From: Thermoguttaceae bacterium
GTDB lineage: Bacteria; Planctomycetota; Planctomycetia; Pirellulales; Thermoguttaceae
DNA: 51,878 nt
Direction: 5' to 3'
Assembly (NCBI GenBank): GCA_017434455.1
Contig: JAFRFG010000049.1
Location: 1 to 51,878 of the forward strand
The translations under genes and the position numbers were made by a program. Under the pieces are notes generated by a model. It worked only from the letters and a program-made list of their open reading frames with translations. It was not told the DNA's origin and searched no databases. Positions 1-8,916 of the stretch are shown piece after piece (position 1 is the stretch's first letter; each line of letters opens with the position of its first letter).

Positions 1-110
1 ACGTAAGGCATTGAGGAACGAAATACTGCGAAATGAATTTTCACGTTTCTATGCTAGACGCCTAGAAAGCGGAATATTCAGAGAACTCGAAAATTGGCTG
101 GTTTCTCACT

Positions 111-746
111 GTGTTTAACCTAAAATTCTTGAAAAGTACAGACGACAAAGAAAATACAACGATTTCGCAGCATACCGATTTCTCGACAGAAGAGACCGAC
201 ACTGTTCTCGTTTTATCGAACGAGTATCGGTATCCCATCTTACTGAGAAGAACATCAACGACACACAAGCACGCCAGCGATAGGAACGTTTACGGAACCA
301 CCGCGGCGCTTGATCTGGTCGATGTCGGAAAAGGATTCGTTGTTCCGAAAAAGGTCTGTTCCTTAACGGGTCCATTGTTGTCCGATATTCTGGGGGAAGG
401 CACTAAGGGAAAATGGATCGTCCGAAAATGGGAATCGGAAGACCTCGGAAAGGAACCCTCTAAAGCCGAGGATTTTCTCATCCCCCTAGACAGGGACACC
501 GATTTCGCCGGTCTGGACCTGGACCTTGTGTATCAACTCAATCATCATGTCCCCGAATACTTTGACCTCAACTCATTCTCCCTGTCCGACCTCTTTGATT
601 ATACCGAGCCGAACGCGGCTGCGCCTAAAGCGGAGGCCTCGAAGTATTATCGTCCAGCGCTCATTGTTTTGGGCGCATTGATCGTCGCTGTGGGAATCTA
701 CAGAAAGTGGAGAACTCACGGAAGGAGCCACGCAAACCGGGATTAA
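111..746 (+). pseudogene. 5'-truncated copy of the tandem exported-protein family
   Basis: This reading frame (GTG at 111, 211 residues) matches only the C-terminal half of the three full paralogs at 3484-7061. Homology begins near residue 11 (DDKENTTISQ) and continues through the conserved WESEDLGKEP and FLIPLDRDTDF segments to the C-terminal membrane helix and basic tail. The N-terminal signal peptide and first half are absent. The frame upstream is closed by a TAG at 63-65, and the 110 bases before it show no resemblance to the paralogs. No ribosome binding site precedes 111. It resembles the third full copy (5859-7061) most closely, sharing HASDRNVY and LGEGTKGKWIV. It is probably a remnant left by recombination. 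A short expressed protein is possible, but it would have no export signal. Confidence 0.7.
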
Positions 747-792
747 AACAATACATTCGGTTCTTCCGGCCTACTTGGGGAAGAGTCGGAAA

Positions 793-821
793 TTAACACG
801 ATTAGGAGACAACTCTATTGA
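793..821 (+). promoter_or_regulatory. possible sigma-70 promoter for the DUF1559 gene
   Basis: TTAACA (793-798) and TATTGA (816-821) are separated by 17 bases, about 120 bases upstream of the pilin-like gene. The leader between contains a ten-base palindrome (CGGCGCGCCG) around 885-895. The match is imperfect, so this is a weak prediction. Confidence 0.3.
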
Positions 822-939
822 AAAGCGATGAACATTGCTGGAAAATAGTGATGTCGAAAAATAACCGATCCTCTTTCCGCCTTCGGCGCGCCGAGGGGGG
901 CACCAAAAACGGTTTCCCGCTGTTTCGAAGGAGATCTCT

Positions 940-2265
940 ATGGGCAAAAAAGGTTTTTCTCTCGTGGAGCTGATGGTCGTGATCACGATCATCGGCCTTT
1001 TGATCGGCCTGACCATCCCCGCCGTTCAGTCGGCGCGCGAGGCGGCCCGCCGGGCGCAGTGCGCCAACAACCTCAAACAGCTCGGCCTGGCCGTTTTGAA
1101 CTACCACGATACCCTCGGGTCGTTCCCCACCGGCTGCTGGGGATCGGAAATGTCAACCTGCGTCTACGCCAACGGAACCCGCCCGAGCGATGAGGGCGGC
1201 GGAACCTGGGTCGCCGTTTTCGGGCCGAGCGACGTCGATTTCGACGCGCGCCAAGACCGCAACTACGCCGTGATCAACTTTTTGGTCGCTCTTTATCCCT
1301 ATCTGGAGATGGCGCAGCGCTGGAACGACGTCACCAGCTGGACGCAGTACCGCAGGAGCGTCTACTGGGGCGATCCCGAGGACTGCCACACGGCCGATAC
1401 CGGGAAGAACTACGGGAAGAGCGGCTACCCGGGAGCGTACGAGATGGTCAGCTGCTACGCCGGCCCGATTCCCGTCTTCGCCTGCCCCTCGGACGGGACC
1501 TCCTCGGAGGGGAATCCCTGCTGGCAGAACCCCATCGATTTGGCCGCCGGCGATAAGCCGAACGCCAAAACCTGCTACGTCGGCTGCATCGGCGACACGA
1601 TTCTCAACGCCGACGAGGGGCCCAGGGGGGATCGCGGTTTCTTCGACTGTTTCCGCGACGGCACCGGCCATGACGGCGGGCTTCGTCGGTACATCGGCAT
1701 GGCCGATATCGCCGACGGAACCAGCCATACTATCTGGCTGAGCGAATGTGTCACCGCCAATATGGTGAGCGACCGCGACGTCAAAGGGGGATACTGCACG
1801 ATGAGCCAGTCGAACATGACCCCGGCCAAGTGCCTGGCCACCCCCGACCCGATCAACTCCCGGGTCTATAACTCCTCGTACCCGGTCGGTCTGGAAGGAC
1901 GCGGCATCACCCACGCCTTGGGGACCGCCCGGGTTTCCAAGTTCCAGACGATTCTCCCGCCGAACTCCCCGAGCTGCTCGGCCGCCTCGGAACACAGCGG
2001 TCATGAGAAGGGGATCTCCTCGGCCGCCAGCAATCACCCCGGCGGGGTCAACTGTCTGCGGGTCGACGGTTCGGTCCTGTTCGTCCCCAACTCGGTCGAC
2101 TGCCTGACCGAGAACGACCGGCTCCCCGATTCCCAATACTTCTACGGCGGCGCCAACGCGCAAACGACCACCTGGTATATCGGGAACGAACCGACCGGGA
2201 TCAGCCCGTACGGCGTCTGGGGGGCGATGGGGACGATCAACGGCGGTGAAAACGCGTCGCTTTAA
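940..2265 (+). CDS. DUF1559 domain protein with type II/IV pilin-like N-terminus
   Basis: The protein (441 residues) starts with a prepilin signature: a short basic leader MGKKG, then [19 protein letters not shown], giving cleavage before F6 and a hydrophobic alpha-helix. The [19 protein letters not shown] segment and the H-X9-DG motif (H followed by PGGVNCLRV and DG, near residue 366) define the planctomycete DUF1559 family (SBP_bac_10-like). AAGGAG lies 8 bases before the ATG, which fixes the start. Family members are abundant and secreted or surface-located through a pseudopilin-type pathway. Their molecular function is not established. The protein has many cysteines, consistent with an extracytoplasmic, disulfide-bonded domain. 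It is followed after 30 bases by two small membrane-protein genes and may be cotranscribed with them. Confidence 0.93.
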   Translation: MGKKGFSLVELMVVITIIGLLIGLTIPAVQSAREAARRAQCANNLKQLGLAVLNYHDTLGSFPTGCWGSEMSTCVYANGTRPSDEGGGTWVAVFGPSDVDFDARQDRNYAVINFLVALYPYLEMAQRWNDVTSWTQYRRSVYWGDPEDCHTADTGKNYGKSGYPGAYEMVSCYAGPIPVFACPSDGTSSEGNPCWQNPIDLAAGDKPNAKTCYVGCIGDTILNADEGPRGDRGFFDCFRDGTGHDGGLRRYIGMADIADGTSHTIWLSECVTANMVSDRDVKGGYCTMSQSNMTPAKCLATPDPINSRVYNSSYPVGLEGRGITHALGTARVSKFQTILPPNSPSCSAASEHSGHEKGISSAASNHPGGVNCLRVDGSVLFVPNSVDCLTENDRLPDSQYFYGGANAQTTTWYIGNEPTGISPYGVWGAMGTINGGENASL

Positions 2266-2295
2266 GCTCAAAGGGGGATTAAAAAGGGCCTTTCC

Positions 2296-2838
2296 ATGAG
2301 CGGTGAACACACACCTGAAAAAACACCGTTTTCCAAGGTAGGGGAATACCTCCCCTATCTGGCTCTGGCCGCGGGACTTCTCCTGACGGGGTTCTATCTG
2401 ACGGACCATCTCCTTTCCCCGGCCCAGTACTGCCGGAAGATTTACTTTTATCTCCTTCCCGCGCACTGGCCGGCCTGGTACGCCGCGGTCCTGTGGCTTG
2501 TGGCCCTGTGGATCTTCGGGGTGTTCCGATTCCGTTTTGGGGGAAGAGTGTTCCTCGCCCTGCTGGCCGCCGCGGCCTTCTTCGGTTCCGAGCATCTGCG
2601 GCCCGTGCGTCAGTGGATTCCGAGGAAGGCGGTCGCGCTGGTCATTTTTATCTATGAAGAAATCTATCTTTCCTTCGTCTACAATCCGCTGATCGAATAC
2701 AACTTAACCGGGACATTCTCCTGGCGTCTGCTGACTCTCCCCCTTCTGGCGGCGGCGATCGTCGCGGCGGCATGGGCGGTTCAGCGTCATATCAAGGGGA
2801 AAAAACAGAGACAGAACCATGAAAAAACCGATTCGTAA
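2296..2838 (+). CDS. small polytopic membrane protein, unknown
   Basis: This 180-residue protein has about four hydrophobic segments (roughly residues 18-38, 60-78, 84-100 and 145-162) and a short basic C-terminal tail (KGKKQRQ). No enzyme motif was recognised. It starts 30 bases after the DUF1559 gene. Its last 20 bases overlap the start of the next membrane-protein gene, implying translational coupling and possibly a two-component membrane complex. The placement beside a pilin-like protein hints at an envelope role, but nothing in the sequence proves it. Confidence 0.75.
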   Translation: MSGEHTPEKTPFSKVGEYLPYLALAAGLLLTGFYLTDHLLSPAQYCRKIYFYLLPAHWPAWYAAVLWLVALWIFGVFRFRFGGRVFLALLAAAAFFGSEHLRPVRQWIPRKAVALVIFIYEEIYLSFVYNPLIEYNLTGTFSWRLLTLPLLAAAIVAAAWAVQRHIKGKKQRQNHEKTDS

Positions 2839-3349
2839 CCTCAAAGGCGAAATCGTCGACTACGTAGGCGGCGGCGATACCCGGCCGTGGTGGCATCTGT
2901 CGACGAGTACCTGGCTGTTGATCGTGGGGCTGGTGATTCTCAACGTCGGCTGTTTCTTTGACGTGACGGCGCTGGACCGCCTCTTTCATCTGCTCGACGT
3001 TCGGCAATGGCCGTGGTGGTACTTCCCGCTCCTGCTGGCCGATATCGCGCTGATTTGGCGCTGCGCCGTCGTCGCGAGGCGATACAGCCAGTACGACAAG
3101 TACGAAAGGGACGAGGCGAAGAAGTTCGTTCGGCTGGCGGTCTTCGCGCTGATCGTCGGAACGCTCCTGACGGTACTGCGCTTCTTCCGCTTCTGGTGGG
3201 AGATGATCAACGCCTTTCGGGACTGGTTCACCCACGGCCAGTTCTCGAATTCGGCGCTGCTGTTTTTGGTCATCGCGCTGGCGCTGCTCACCCTCACCGT
3301 CTACCTTGTCGTCAGCTGGCTGACGGCGTTTTTGGGAAGAAATCTATGA
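2819..3349 (+). CDS. small polytopic membrane protein, unknown
   Basis: This 176-residue protein begins inside the 3' end of the preceding gene, with a GAGACAGAACC leader and a weak ribosome binding site, so it probably depends on coupled translation. A soluble N-terminus of about 30 residues (MKKPIRNLKGEIVDYVGGGD) precedes four hydrophobic segments near residues 31-48, 64-82, 102-120 and 143-170. A charged loop (SQYDKYERDEAKKFVR) lies between helices 2 and 3. The size and four-helix layout match the preceding protein, so the two may be a pair. No family was recognised. Confidence 0.75.
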   Translation: MKKPIRNLKGEIVDYVGGGDTRPWWHLSTSTWLLIVGLVILNVGCFFDVTALDRLFHLLDVRQWPWWYFPLLLADIALIWRCAVVARRYSQYDKYERDEAKKFVRLAVFALIVGTLLTVLRFFRFWWEMINAFRDWFTHGQFSNSALLFLVIALALLTLTVYLVVSWLTAFLGRNL

Positions 3350-3483
3350 CTGCCGCTTTCCGATCGCCGCCCCACCCGCGCCGCGGCCGCGCGCCGAGCG
3401 CCGCGATGCCGGAACGGGGGGCAATGGCAATAATTTTTATCTCGCGTCAAACTTAAACCTCACGTCAAGAAGGAATGTATCTC

Positions 3484-4677
3484 ATGAACAGCGTTTCTTT
3501 CAGACACAGATGGCCGCGAATCGTGGTTTTTCTCCTCACGCTGGTGATGAGTTGCGGCGCTGCGGGGAAGGAGAATCAAGAGAAGCTCCTTCGTACCCTT
3601 AAGAACCAAATCGATGAGTATCTCCGAGAAGTGGAGTTTAAATCCACTTATACTTACTCGGAATATCTCGTCGATTCAAAAGAAGAAGCGGAGAACTTCG
3701 ATACGTCAAACGGCAAGCTCTTGCTTCACGCGACCGGCTCGCTGATTAAGTCCAAGACAATGACCTATGAAAGTTTCGTACTGGATCAGGCCATCCCAGA
3801 AAGGAACTTTACCTCCGTCAACAATCACGTCACCGTCACAAACTCGAGCTTGTGCGCCTATTACGTCAAACAAGGGGAGGACGCACCCCATAGAACGATT
3901 TTTGTGGCGGAAGTGGAGAAAACCGAAGGCGGTATTCAGCTTTTGGATCGGTCGTATACCCAGATTATCTGTCCGTTGACATACGGAGGAGGAAGGGCGT
4001 TTATGAATTGCTTAGAGTCTTTTGCTCACATCCAAAAGGCCTATTCCGACAGAGTATCTTTTAATATTTCTCACGACAAAGAAAACGTAGTTATCTCTCA
4101 ACACGCGGATTTCTCGACAGAAGGTACCGATACCGTTCTCGTTTTATCGAACGAGTATCAATACCCCGTCTTATTGAGAGAGGACCGCAAGACACATAAT
4201 CACGCATCCGACGCGGACATTTTCAACACTGTCAGGGCGTTCGATCTGGTAAATGTCGGGAGGGGATTAGTTGTTCCGAAAAAGGTCTGTTCCTCACTAG
4301 GCCCCCTTATGATTGATGCGCTGGGAGATAACACTAAGGGTAAGTTTTTTGTCTATAAGTGGGAATCGGAGGACCTTGGAAAGGAACCCCCGAAAGCCGA
4401 AGATTTTCTCATCCCTTTAGACAGGGACACCGATTTCGCCGGTCTGGCCCCGGAACTTGTCCTTAAGCTGAATCATAACGTCCCCCAATATTTTGACATC
4501 AACTCATTCTCCATAACCGATCTCTTTTATAATACCGAGTCGAACGAGGCAGCGCCTACCGCAAGGGCCCCGAAGTATTATCGTCCCGCGCTCATTGTTT
4601 TAGGCGTGTTGATCGTCGCTGCCGGTATCTACAGAAGGTGGAGAAATCGAAGGAGGGACCATGCGGATCAATCGTAA
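3484..4677 (+). CDS. tandem exported-protein family, full copy 1
   Basis: This is a 397-residue protein of a family I do not recognise. An N-terminal hydrophobic segment (about residues 9-25) ends in VMSC followed by GAAGKE, which could be a lipoprotein box or a plain signal-peptide end. The middle is a mixed alpha/beta extracytoplasmic region with conserved KENQEKLLRTLKNQIDEYLR, YLVDSKEEAE and PLTYGGGR blocks. The C-terminus has one membrane helix (ALIVLGVLIVAAGIY) and a strongly basic tail, so the protein is probably anchored with its bulk outside the cytoplasm. ATG at 3475 sits directly against the AAGGA site. ATG at 3484 has proper spacing (9) and was chosen. Codon use is visibly more AT-rich than in flanking genes. 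The downstream copy starts within its last codons. Confidence 0.85.
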   Translation: MNSVSFRHRWPRIVVFLLTLVMSCGAAGKENQEKLLRTLKNQIDEYLREVEFKSTYTYSEYLVDSKEEAENFDTSNGKLLLHATGSLIKSKTMTYESFVLDQAIPERNFTSVNNHVTVTNSSLCAYYVKQGEDAPHRTIFVAEVEKTEGGIQLLDRSYTQIICPLTYGGGRAFMNCLESFAHIQKAYSDRVSFNISHDKENVVISQHADFSTEGTDTVLVLSNEYQYPVLLREDRKTHNHASDADIFNTVRAFDLVNVGRGLVVPKKVCSSLGPLMIDALGDNTKGKFFVYKWESEDLGKEPPKAEDFLIPLDRDTDFAGLAPELVLKLNHNVPQYFDINSFSITDLFYNTESNEAAPTARAPKYYRPALIVLGVLIVAAGIYRRWRNRRRDHADQS

Positions 4678-5875
4678 AAACACGCGTCCCCTTATGAAAC
4701 ACCGATGGCCGCGAACCGTGATTTTTCTCCTCACTCTGGTGATGAGCTGTGCCGCTGTGGGGAAGGAGAATCAGGAGAAGCTCCTTCGTACCCTTAAGAA
4801 CCAAATCGATGAATATCTCCGAGAAGTGGAGTTTAAATGCACTTACACTTACTCGGAATACCTTGTCGATTCGAAAGAAGAGGCGGAGAACTTCGATACA
4901 TCTGACGGCCGACTCATTGTTCGGGCGACCGGCTCGCTGATCAAATCCAAGACAATGACCCTCGAAAGTTTCGTACTGGATCATGCCATCCCGGAAATGG
5001 GTTTGACCCCCGCCGCCAATAATCACGTCACCGTCACAAACTCTGACTTGCGGGCCCATTATGTCATGGCAGGGGAGAACGCTCCCCATAGATCGATTTT
5101 AGTAATGGAAGAGGAGAAAACCGAAGGCGGCATTCAGCTTTTAGACCAAGGGCATACCCTGATTATCTGTCCGTTGACATACGGTGGAGGAAGGACGTTT
5201 ATGAATTGCTTAGAGTCTTTTGCTCACATTCAAAAGGCCTCTCCCAACGAAACTTCTTTTAGTATTTCTCACGACAAAGAAAACATAGTTATCTCTCAAC
5301 AAGCGGATTTCTCGGCGGAAGGTACCGGTACCGTTCTCGTTTTATCGAACGAGTATCGGTATCCCATCTTATTGAGAGAAGACCGCAAGGGACATAATCA
5401 TGCCGTCGACGCGGACATTTTCAACACTGTCAGAGCGTTCGATCTGGTCAATGTCGGGAAGGGATTAGTCGTTCCGAAAAAGGTCTGTTCCTCAATAGGC
5501 CCCTTTTGGACCGATGTTCTGGGTGAAGGAACCAAGGGAAAATTTCTCATCTATGAATGGGAGTCGGAGGACCTGGGAAAGGAACCCCCTAAGGCCGAAG
5601 ATTTTCTCATTCCCCTAGACAGGGATACAGATTTCGGCGGCTTTGACCTGGAACTTGAACATAAGCTGAATCGCAATGTCCCCGAATATTTTGACATCAA
5701 TTCATTCTCCATAACCGATCTCTATTATAATACCGAGCCGAACGCGGCCGCGCCTAAGACAACGGCCTCGAAGTATTATCGACCCGCGCTCATTACCTTA
5801 GGCGTGTTGATCGTCGCTGCCGGTATTTACAGAAGGGGGAGAAATCGAAGGAGGGACCATGCGGATCAATCATAA
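4661..5875 (+). CDS. tandem exported-protein family, full copy 2
   Basis: This 404-residue paralog has the same layout: signal segment ending VMSC, long extracytoplasmic region, C-terminal helix and basic tail. The start at 4661 is preceded by AAGGAGGGACC and lies inside the last 17 bases of copy 1, so translation is probably coupled. An internal ATG at 4694 (MKHRWPRT), matching the start of the hydrophobic segment, has no ribosome binding site. The signal and first 100 residues are nearly identical to copy 1, while the block around residues 105-130 diverges. The pattern suggests gene conversion between copies or selection for variation in one surface patch. Function unknown. Confidence 0.85.
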   Translation: MRINRKNTRPLMKHRWPRTVIFLLTLVMSCAAVGKENQEKLLRTLKNQIDEYLREVEFKCTYTYSEYLVDSKEEAENFDTSDGRLIVRATGSLIKSKTMTLESFVLDHAIPEMGLTPAANNHVTVTNSDLRAHYVMAGENAPHRSILVMEEEKTEGGIQLLDQGHTLIICPLTYGGGRTFMNCLESFAHIQKASPNETSFSISHDKENIVISQQADFSAEGTGTVLVLSNEYRYPILLREDRKGHNHAVDADIFNTVRAFDLVNVGKGLVVPKKVCSSIGPFWTDVLGEGTKGKFLIYEWESEDLGKEPPKAEDFLIPLDRDTDFGGFDLELEHKLNRNVPEYFDINSFSITDLYYNTEPNAAAPKTTASKYYRPALITLGVLIVAAGIYRRGRNRRRDHADQS

Positions 5876-7061
5876 AAACACGCGCCCCCTTATGAAACAC
5901 GGGTGGCCGCGAACCGTGATTTTTCTCCTCACGCTGGTGATGAGCTGTGCCGCTGTGGGGAAGGAGAACCAGGAGAAGCTTCTTCACACTCTAAAGGCCG
6001 GAATCGACGAGTATCTCCGGGATGTGGAGTTTAAATGTACTTACACTCACTCGAAATATCTTGTCGATTCGAAAGAAGAAGCGGAGAGCTTCGACACATC
6101 GGGTGGCACGCTCTTACTTCGCGGGACCGGCTCGCTGATCAAGTCCAAGACAATGACCTTCGAAAGTTTTGTGCTGGATCCTGAATTCGGCTCTACCTCC
6201 GCCTATAATCACGTCACCGTCACAAACTCGGATTTGAACGCCCAATACGTCAAACAGGGGGACGGCGCTGCCCATAGAACACTTTTTGTTTGTGACGAGA
6301 AGAAAACCGACGGTGGTATTCAGCTTTTAACCAATGTGTACGCCGCTATTAACTGTCCGTTAACGTATGGAGGGGGGAGGACGTTTATGAATTGCCTGGG
6401 CTCTTTGGTCAATACTCAAAAGACCTTGCCAACCACTATCAGTATTTCTCACGACAAAGAAATCACAACTATTTCGTACCATATAGATTTCGTGAATGAG
6501 GAAGGAGGTTCCGACGATCTTCTCGTTTTATCGAACGAGTCTCGTTATCCGCTCTTATTGAGGAGAGAGGCAACGATACAAAGACACGCCAGCGATAGGA
6601 ACGTTTACAGTACCAACGCGGCGCTTGATCTGGTCGACGTCGGAAAGGGATTTGTTGTACCGAGGAAGGTCTATTCCTTTACGGGGCCCATGCTGACCGA
6701 AATTCTTGGGGAAGGCACTAAGGGGAAATGGATCGTCTGGAAATGGGAATCGGAGGACCTGGGAAAGGAACCCCCTAAAGCGCGCGACTTCCTTATTCCC
6801 TTGGACAGGGACACTAATTTCGCCGGTCTGAAATCGGAAATTGTCCTTAAGCTGAATCATAACGTCCCCCAATATTTTGACATCAATTCATTCTCCATAG
6901 CCGATCTCTATTATAATACCGAGCCGAACGCGGCTGCGCCTAAAGCAAAGGCCCCGAAGTATTATCGCCCAGCGCTCATTGTTTTAGGTGCGTTGATCGT
7001 CGCTGCCGGTATCTACAGAAAGTGGAGAACCCGCGGGAGGGGCCATGCGGAGCGGTCGTAA
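5859..7061 (+). CDS. tandem exported-protein family, full copy 3
   Basis: This 400-residue paralog starts in the same way, 17 bases inside copy 2 behind AAGGAGGGACC. The N-terminal 80 residues follow copy 2. From about residue 200 onward it instead resembles the truncated copy at 111-746 (LLRRE.., HASDRNVY, LGEGTKGKWIV), so it looks mosaic. It keeps the C-terminal helix and a tail rich in R and K. The last 17 bases contain the start of the glycosyltransferase gene behind a related GGAGGGGCC site, so the glycosyltransferase is probably translated with the array. No catalytic motif was seen. Confidence 0.85.
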   Translation: MRINHKNTRPLMKHGWPRTVIFLLTLVMSCAAVGKENQEKLLHTLKAGIDEYLRDVEFKCTYTHSKYLVDSKEEAESFDTSGGTLLLRGTGSLIKSKTMTFESFVLDPEFGSTSAYNHVTVTNSDLNAQYVKQGDGAAHRTLFVCDEKKTDGGIQLLTNVYAAINCPLTYGGGRTFMNCLGSLVNTQKTLPTTISISHDKEITTISYHIDFVNEEGGSDDLLVLSNESRYPLLLRREATIQRHASDRNVYSTNAALDLVDVGKGFVVPRKVYSFTGPMLTEILGEGTKGKWIVWKWESEDLGKEPPKARDFLIPLDRDTNFAGLKSEIVLKLNHNVPQYFDINSFSIADLYYNTEPNAAAPKAKAPKYYRPALIVLGALIVAAGIYRKWRTRGRGHAERS

Positions 7062-8841
7062 AAGCAGCACGTTCGTTTGGTGCCTCGCGCTGCTGTCGGT
7101 ACTGCCGCTTCTCGGATACAGCATAGCGGCCAACGGCCCGACGTATCAGGAATACGCTCACCTTTCGTCGGGGTTTTTGTCCTCGAAAACCGGCTGTTTT
7201 CACTATTTCAACGTCAATCCGCCGCTGTCGCAGTTTCTCGCCTCCCTCCCCGCGGTTCTGTTCGGGGCGAATTCTTTCGCCGCGCCCGAAAAGATGGTCG
7301 ATATGAGGATCGAGCAGGATGCCGCCGAGCGGTTTATTTACGCCAATCCGGATACCCACAGGGCGCTTCTTGTTTGCGGCCGCCTCCTTTGCTGCTCGGT
7401 CACCCTCCTTCTTTTTGTCCTGGCACTGCGATCGCTTTTTGATGAGAAGGAACCATTTCGGGGGCCGTTGTCTTTTGTGCTTTGCGCGGCCCAGCCGATG
7501 ATTTTCGGCTTCCTGACGATTATCAGTCCCGATATGCTCGGCGCGGCGGCCGGTTTGTGCTTTATCGCCGCGCTGCGCAAATGCCTGAAGAATCCGTCTC
7601 TTCGGGGAGCCGCCCTTTCGGGCCTGTTTTTGGGACTGGCGCTGCTGTCGAAGTTTACCTTTGTCGTCTTTTACCCGCTGTATCCGTTTTTATGGCTGCT
7701 GTGCCGTTTCCGGCGGTGGAGCGATCCGAAAACGCTGGGCAGGGAACTGTTCTTTCTGCTGACGATTTTCTGCGTCAGCGCGGCGGTCATCAACATCGGC
7801 TACCGTTTCGAGGGGACCGGGGCGGAACTTGGGCAATACCGATTTCGGTCGGAGCTGTTATCCGGTTACAATGATTTTCATGATATCCCGAGGTCGGGGG
7901 CGAATCGGTTTCACGCAGCGGTGCTGTCTTGCGTCCCGATGCCGTTTCCGGCGAATTTTATCCTGGGGATCGATACCCAGCGGCTCGACTTCGAGCGGGG
8001 AATGTCGTCGTATCTGCGCGGCCGATGGTCCGATCACGGCTGGTGGTATTACTACCTTTACGCGCTGTTGATCAAAACCCCGCCGGGGACGATCCTGCTC
8101 TTTCTTTTGGCGATATTCTGCGCGATCTTTCCGAAAGGGTACAATGACAACTGGCGCGAGGAGATGATCGTGCTTCTGCCGGGGGTCGTTCTTGTCGTTT
8201 TCGTCAGCTCACAGACGGGGTTCTCCATTCATTCGCGCTATATCATCCCCGCCCTCCCCTTTTTCCTCGTCTGGATCAGCAAAGTCTTCCGGGCGTTCAC
8301 CCCTGAAATAAAAGCGCGCTCCCCCCTGACTTCCCGCCGCGTTCGCTGTCTGGCGGTCGTTTTTCTCGTTTGGAGCGTCGCGAGCGCCCTGTGGGTTTAT
8401 CCCCACTGTCTGGCGTATTTCAACGAACTGGCCGCGATTATTCCGACGCCGGAGGATAAAAACTATCCCGAACCACAACAGCGGCCGACGGCGGTTTGGC
8501 AAAAAACACGCGCCCTGCTCGACGCCGGCCCGTTGAACGGCCCCCGGCATCTGATCGATTCCAACATCGACTGGGGGCAGGATCTCTTCGGGCTGGAACG
8601 CTGGTGTAAAAATCACCCGGAAGTCAAAGATATCAAAACCGCCCTTTATGAGGGGTATCCCATCGAAATGACGGCCATCCCCTCGGCCGGTCCCCCGCGC
8701 GGCGATACGATTCAGCCCGGGTGGTACGCGCTGAGCGTGAACTGGCTTTACGGTGATGAAAAACATCGGCGCTTTTTGAAATACCGGCCGGCCGCGGTGA
8801 TCGGCTATACCATTTATGTCTATCACATCCCGCCGCAGTGA
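7045..8841 (+). CDS. GT-C type membrane glycosyltransferase (ArnT/PMT-like)
   Basis: This 598-residue protein has 10-12 hydrophobic segments and resembles the GT-C superfamily (dolichyl- or polyprenyl-phosphate-sugar-dependent transferases). The first extracytoplasmic loop has the expected acidic position in TYQEYAHLSSG near residue 35, followed by a PPLSQFLASLP segment that fits the conserved PPL region. Members move a sugar from a lipid carrier onto a protein or lipid on the outer face of the membrane. GGGAGGGGCC precedes the ATG, which overlaps the end of exported-protein copy 3. This suggests that the glycosyltransferase could modify those proteins, which is an inference from context only. 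The soluble C-terminal part (about residues 480-598) includes IDSNIDWGQD, a motif common in planctomycete homologs. A hairpin follows the stop codon. Confidence 0.8.
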   Translation: MRSGRKSSTFVWCLALLSVLPLLGYSIAANGPTYQEYAHLSSGFLSSKTGCFHYFNVNPPLSQFLASLPAVLFGANSFAAPEKMVDMRIEQDAAERFIYANPDTHRALLVCGRLLCCSVTLLLFVLALRSLFDEKEPFRGPLSFVLCAAQPMIFGFLTIISPDMLGAAAGLCFIAALRKCLKNPSLRGAALSGLFLGLALLSKFTFVVFYPLYPFLWLLCRFRRWSDPKTLGRELFFLLTIFCVSAAVINIGYRFEGTGAELGQYRFRSELLSGYNDFHDIPRSGANRFHAAVLSCVPMPFPANFILGIDTQRLDFERGMSSYLRGRWSDHGWWYYYLYALLIKTPPGTILLFLLAIFCAIFPKGYNDNWREEMIVLLPGVVLVVFVSSQTGFSIHSRYIIPALPFFLVWISKVFRAFTPEIKARSPLTSRRVRCLAVVFLVWSVASALWVYPHCLAYFNELAAIIPTPEDKNYPEPQQRPTAVWQKTRALLDAGPLNGPRHLIDSNIDWGQDLFGLERWCKNHPEVKDIKTALYEGYPIEMTAIPSAGPPRGDTIQPGWYALSVNWLYGDEKHRRFLKYRPAAVIGYTIYVYHIPPQ

Positions 8842-8845
8842 AAAA

Positions 8846-8884
8846 AAATCCCCGCGGGGTATTGTCTTACCTCGCGGGGATTTC
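8846..8884. terminator. bidirectional terminator between convergent genes
   Basis: AAATCCCCGCG (8846-8856) pairs with CGCGGGGATTT (8873-8883), and A/T runs flank both sides. It separates the glycosyltransferase on the plus strand from the sialidase on the minus strand and can serve both. Confidence 0.75.
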
Positions 8885-8916
8885 GGCGGCCGCCTCACCG
8901 CTTGCGGGGCGGGCGG

